A stretch of DNA of 7,215 nucleotides from Suilimivivens sp964507235 (lineage in GTDB: Bacteria; Bacillota; Clostridia; Lachnospirales; Lachnospiraceae): NCBI GenBank assembly GCA_964507235.1, contig CAZDPE010000111.1:1-7215 (forward strand), read 5' to 3'. Positions within the stretch are counted from its first letter, which is position 1, and each line of letters opens with the position of its first letter. A program made the position numbers and the translations under genes. Positions 5,306 to 7,215 of this stretch are shown in pieces. Under the pieces are notes generated by a model. The model saw only the letters and a program-made list of their open reading frames with translations. It was not told where the DNA came from and did not search any database.

Positions 5306-7012
5306 GTGAGCGCATTATTATTAATCATTTTAGCGATTGTAATCTTTGTTGTAGCTTATCTTACATACGGACGTTATCTCGCTAAAACATGGGGAATTGA
5401 CCCCACCAGAAAAACACCTGCTTATGAACTTGAAGACGGTGTAGACTATGTCCCCGCCAAAACGCCTGTTTTAATGGGACATCATTTCTCATCCATCGCC
5501 GGTGCAGGTCCTATTAACGGACCTATTCAGGCAGCATTTTTTGGATGGGTACCCTGCTTTTTATGGATTGTTATTGGTGGTATCTTCTTTGGCGCCGTTC
5601 AGGACTTTGGTGCATTATTCGTATCCGTTCGTCATGAAGGTAAATCCTTAGGTGAAGTTATCGAAGATAACATCGGACACAGAACAAGAATTTTGTTTAC
5701 TGTATTTGCATGGCTTGTATTATTGCTTGTTATTGCAGCATTCGGCGATATCGTTGCAAACAGCTTTATTGGTGTAAGCTACGGCGGAAGCGCCAGCAAC
5801 GGTTCTGTAGCGACAGCATCCATTCTGTTCATTCCTTTAGCTATCGGCTTTGGTTTTCTTGTATACAGGAAGAATGCTCCTATGTTGATAGCAACCATTT
5901 TAGGCGTTGTTTTACTTGCAGTATGCGTAGCTATTGGTCTGGCTTGTCCTTTAGATTTATCCAAGAACTTCTGGATCGGATTTGTATTTATTTATATTAT
6001 TATTGCATCCGTAACCCCTGTTTGGATTCTGCTGCAGCCAAGAGATTATTTAAGCTCATTTCTGCTTTATTTCATGATGGCGGCAGCTGTAATCGGTATT
6101 ATCGGCGCAACGATTGTCAATCCTGCATCTACGGCGTTCAAGACGCCTGCATTTACAGGTTTTGCAGTAGGTGGAAACTATTTGTTCCCTACATTATTTA
6201 TTACAATTGCCTGCGGCGCTATTTCCGGTTTCCATTCACTGATTGCCTCCGGAACAACCTCCAAGCAGCTGGATAATGAAAAAGATGCCCTTATGGTTGG
6301 TTATGGTTCCATGTTAATCGAATGTGTACTTGCTGTTATTTCCTTAATTGCTATCGGTACACTTTCTATAGATGGTTCCCAGAATGCAGTAAAAGAAATG
6401 TTAGGATTAGAGGCTATTTCTCCTACCGTAATTTTCGGTACTGCAATTTCCAGCTTCTTTGCAACGATTGGTTTTGGCGAAGCTGCAGTTAATGCAACAA
6501 AGACAATTATCATGCTTGCTGTAAGCTGTTTCTGTTTAACATCACTCGATACAGGTACCAGACTTGGACGTTTCATGTTCCAGGAGTTATTTGCAGGTAC
6601 TGAAGCAGGAAAGAAGCTTAAGCTTGACAATATGTATGTTGCAACAGTTATTACCGCATTCTTCGGATTTGTACTCTGCCTGGCAGGATACACTAAGGTA
6701 TGGCCTCTGTTCGGCGCTGCAAACCAGTTAGTAGCAGTTCCCGCATTCCTTGCTTTGGCTGCTTATCTTAAGAAAATCGGTAGAAACAACAAGATGCTTT
6801 ATATTCCTATTGTATTCATGTCATGTGCTACGCTTTCTTCTTTAATATTAACTTTCAAGAAGAATGTCGGCGAAGCCATCAGTGGTGCGGTAAGCGGTAC
6901 AGCATTATTTACTGATGTACTTCAGAGCGTTATCATTGTTCCCCTTGTAGTACTTGCTGTAATCTTAATTATTGACGGCGGTAAAGTATTATTAGGAAAG
7001 AAACAGGCATAA
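5306..7012 (+). CDS. cstA: CstA-family carbon-starvation transporter (pyruvate/peptide uptake)
   Basis: The product is a 568-residue polytopic membrane protein. In E. coli the related CstA and BtsT take up pyruvate, and CstA has also been linked to peptide uptake during carbon starvation; the substrate here is inferred. The first membrane helix is at about 3-22, with many more throughout. Characteristic stretches are GHHFSSIAGAGPINGP (58-73), GAVQDF (96-101), SVRHEGKSLGEV (107-118), WILLQPRDYLSSF (240-252), GAISGFHSLIASGTTSKQL (304-322), TSLDTGTRLGRF (412-423) and WPLFGAANQLVA (466-477). It is shorter than the roughly 700-residue E. coli proteins, as is usual for Firmicutes versions, and no core motif is missing. 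It starts with GTG behind a strong AGGAGG. The repeat-rich upstream region and the hairpin terminator downstream suggest a single-gene, separately regulated unit. No BtsSR-like sensor genes are in the window. Confidence 0.95.
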   Translation: MSALLLIILAIVIFVVAYLTYGRYLAKTWGIDPTRKTPAYELEDGVDYVPAKTPVLMGHHFSSIAGAGPINGPIQAAFFGWVPCFLWIVIGGIFFGAVQDFGALFVSVRHEGKSLGEVIEDNIGHRTRILFTVFAWLVLLLVIAAFGDIVANSFIGVSYGGSASNGSVATASILFIPLAIGFGFLVYRKNAPMLIATILGVVLLAVCVAIGLACPLDLSKNFWIGFVFIYIIIASVTPVWILLQPRDYLSSFLLYFMMAAAVIGIIGATIVNPASTAFKTPAFTGFAVGGNYLFPTLFITIACGAISGFHSLIASGTTSKQLDNEKDALMVGYGSMLIECVLAVISLIAIGTLSIDGSQNAVKEMLGLEAISPTVIFGTAISSFFATIGFGEAAVNATKTIIMLAVSCFCLTSLDTGTRLGRFMFQELFAGTEAGKKLKLDNMYVATVITAFFGFVLCLAGYTKVWPLFGAANQLVAVPAFLALAAYLKKIGRNNKMLYIPIVFMSCATLSSLILTFKKNVGEAISGAVSGTALFTDVLQSVIIVPLVVLAVILIIDGGKVLLGKKQA

Positions 7013-7056
7013 CATTTGCATTTTTTCTGAAATTTATTTTATCAGTATAAAAATTG

Positions 7057-7101
7057 AGGACACTGGCAGAGAAGCAGTCTGTCAGTGTCCTATTTATATT
7101 T
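7057..7101 (+). terminator. Strong intrinsic terminator after cstA, possibly bidirectional
   Basis: GGACACTGGCAGA (7058-7070) pairs with TCTGTCAGTGTCC (7078-7090) over 13 positions with one G-T pair. An outer A7057-T7091 pair extends it, and the loop is GAAGCAG. The tail TATTTATATTT follows on the + strand. On the - strand a run of five Ts appears a few bases after the stem, so it could also stop transcription coming from the right. The stem begins 45 nt after the cstA stop. Confidence 0.85.
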
Positions 7102-7144
7102 GCCTCCTTGCAGGTAAAGATGTAACAGTTCAACCATACCATTC

Positions 7145-7204
7145 ATAAGTTGGCGGAGAATGTACATTTCCACCCCAAAATGTAAGTATAAACCGCCAAC
7201 TTAT
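7145..7204. repeat. Nested palindrome at the right edge
   Basis: The outer arms ATAAGTTGGCGG (7145-7156) and CCGCCAACTTAT (7193-7204) form a perfect 12-bp inverted repeat. Inside them, TACATTT (7163-7169) pairs with AAATGTA (7178-7184) around the loop CCACCCCA. The unit is 60 nt and sits in noncoding sequence beyond the cstA terminator. It could be a structured RNA element, a small palindromic repeat, or part of a mobile-element end. The inner TGTACATTT...AAATGTA pattern recalls terminal repeats of IS21-type elements, but no transposase is visible. Confidence 0.7.
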
Positions 7205-7215
7205 TTCATGTCGGG

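Noticed and set aside
6301..6693. Minus-strand open frame of 130 codons inside cstA
   Set aside because: It is fully antisense to strongly conserved CstA motifs, with no ribosome binding site or known domain. It is a shadow of the codon pattern.

Overview
The window looks like a chromosomal segment of a low-G+C Gram-positive bacterium, most likely of class Clostridia and probably Lachnospiraceae-like. The reasons are strong AGGAGG-type ribosome binding sites, very AT-rich spacers, a yggS-sepF pair, lspA followed directly by an RluA-family pseudouridine synthase gene, and a short CstA. This taxonomic call is inference. All eight genes lie on the + strand. I see no rRNA, tRNA, CRISPR array, phage gene or complete mobile element.

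Layout: (1) Positions 1-1741 hold an envelope and division operon: the 3' end of an HlyD-like membrane-fusion protein gene, yggS (PLP homeostasis) and sepF (FtsZ-membrane anchor), closed by a good intrinsic terminator. (2) Positions 1813-4396 hold a second cluster: aroB (shikimate pathway), lspA (lipoprotein signal peptidase) and an rluD-like 23S rRNA pseudouridine synthase, with gaps of 25 and 3 nt. (3) A 188-nt spacer of about 14% G+C (hand count) carries a good sigma-A-like promoter candidate. (4) Positions 4585-5187 encode a 200-residue soluble protein that I cannot assign to a function. (5) Positions 5306-7012 encode a 568-residue CstA-family transporter. Its upstream region has overlapping direct and inverted repeats around a possible promoter, and a strong hairpin terminator follows it. 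(6) Positions 7092-7215 hold no convincing gene, but contain a 60-nt nested palindrome whose inner part resembles the ends of some transposable elements.

Most of the window is housekeeping. The first two groups resemble the tail of the division and cell-wall cluster of Firmicutes (yggS/ylmE-sepF-ylmG-ylmH-divIVA, then lspA-rluD/ylyB). Here the ylmG-ylmH-divIVA part is absent and aroB stands in its place behind a terminator. I found no evidence of a new defence, mobile or biosynthetic system. The points most worth checking are the unassigned 200-residue protein, the repeat-rich region upstream of cstA, and the nested palindrome at the right edge.
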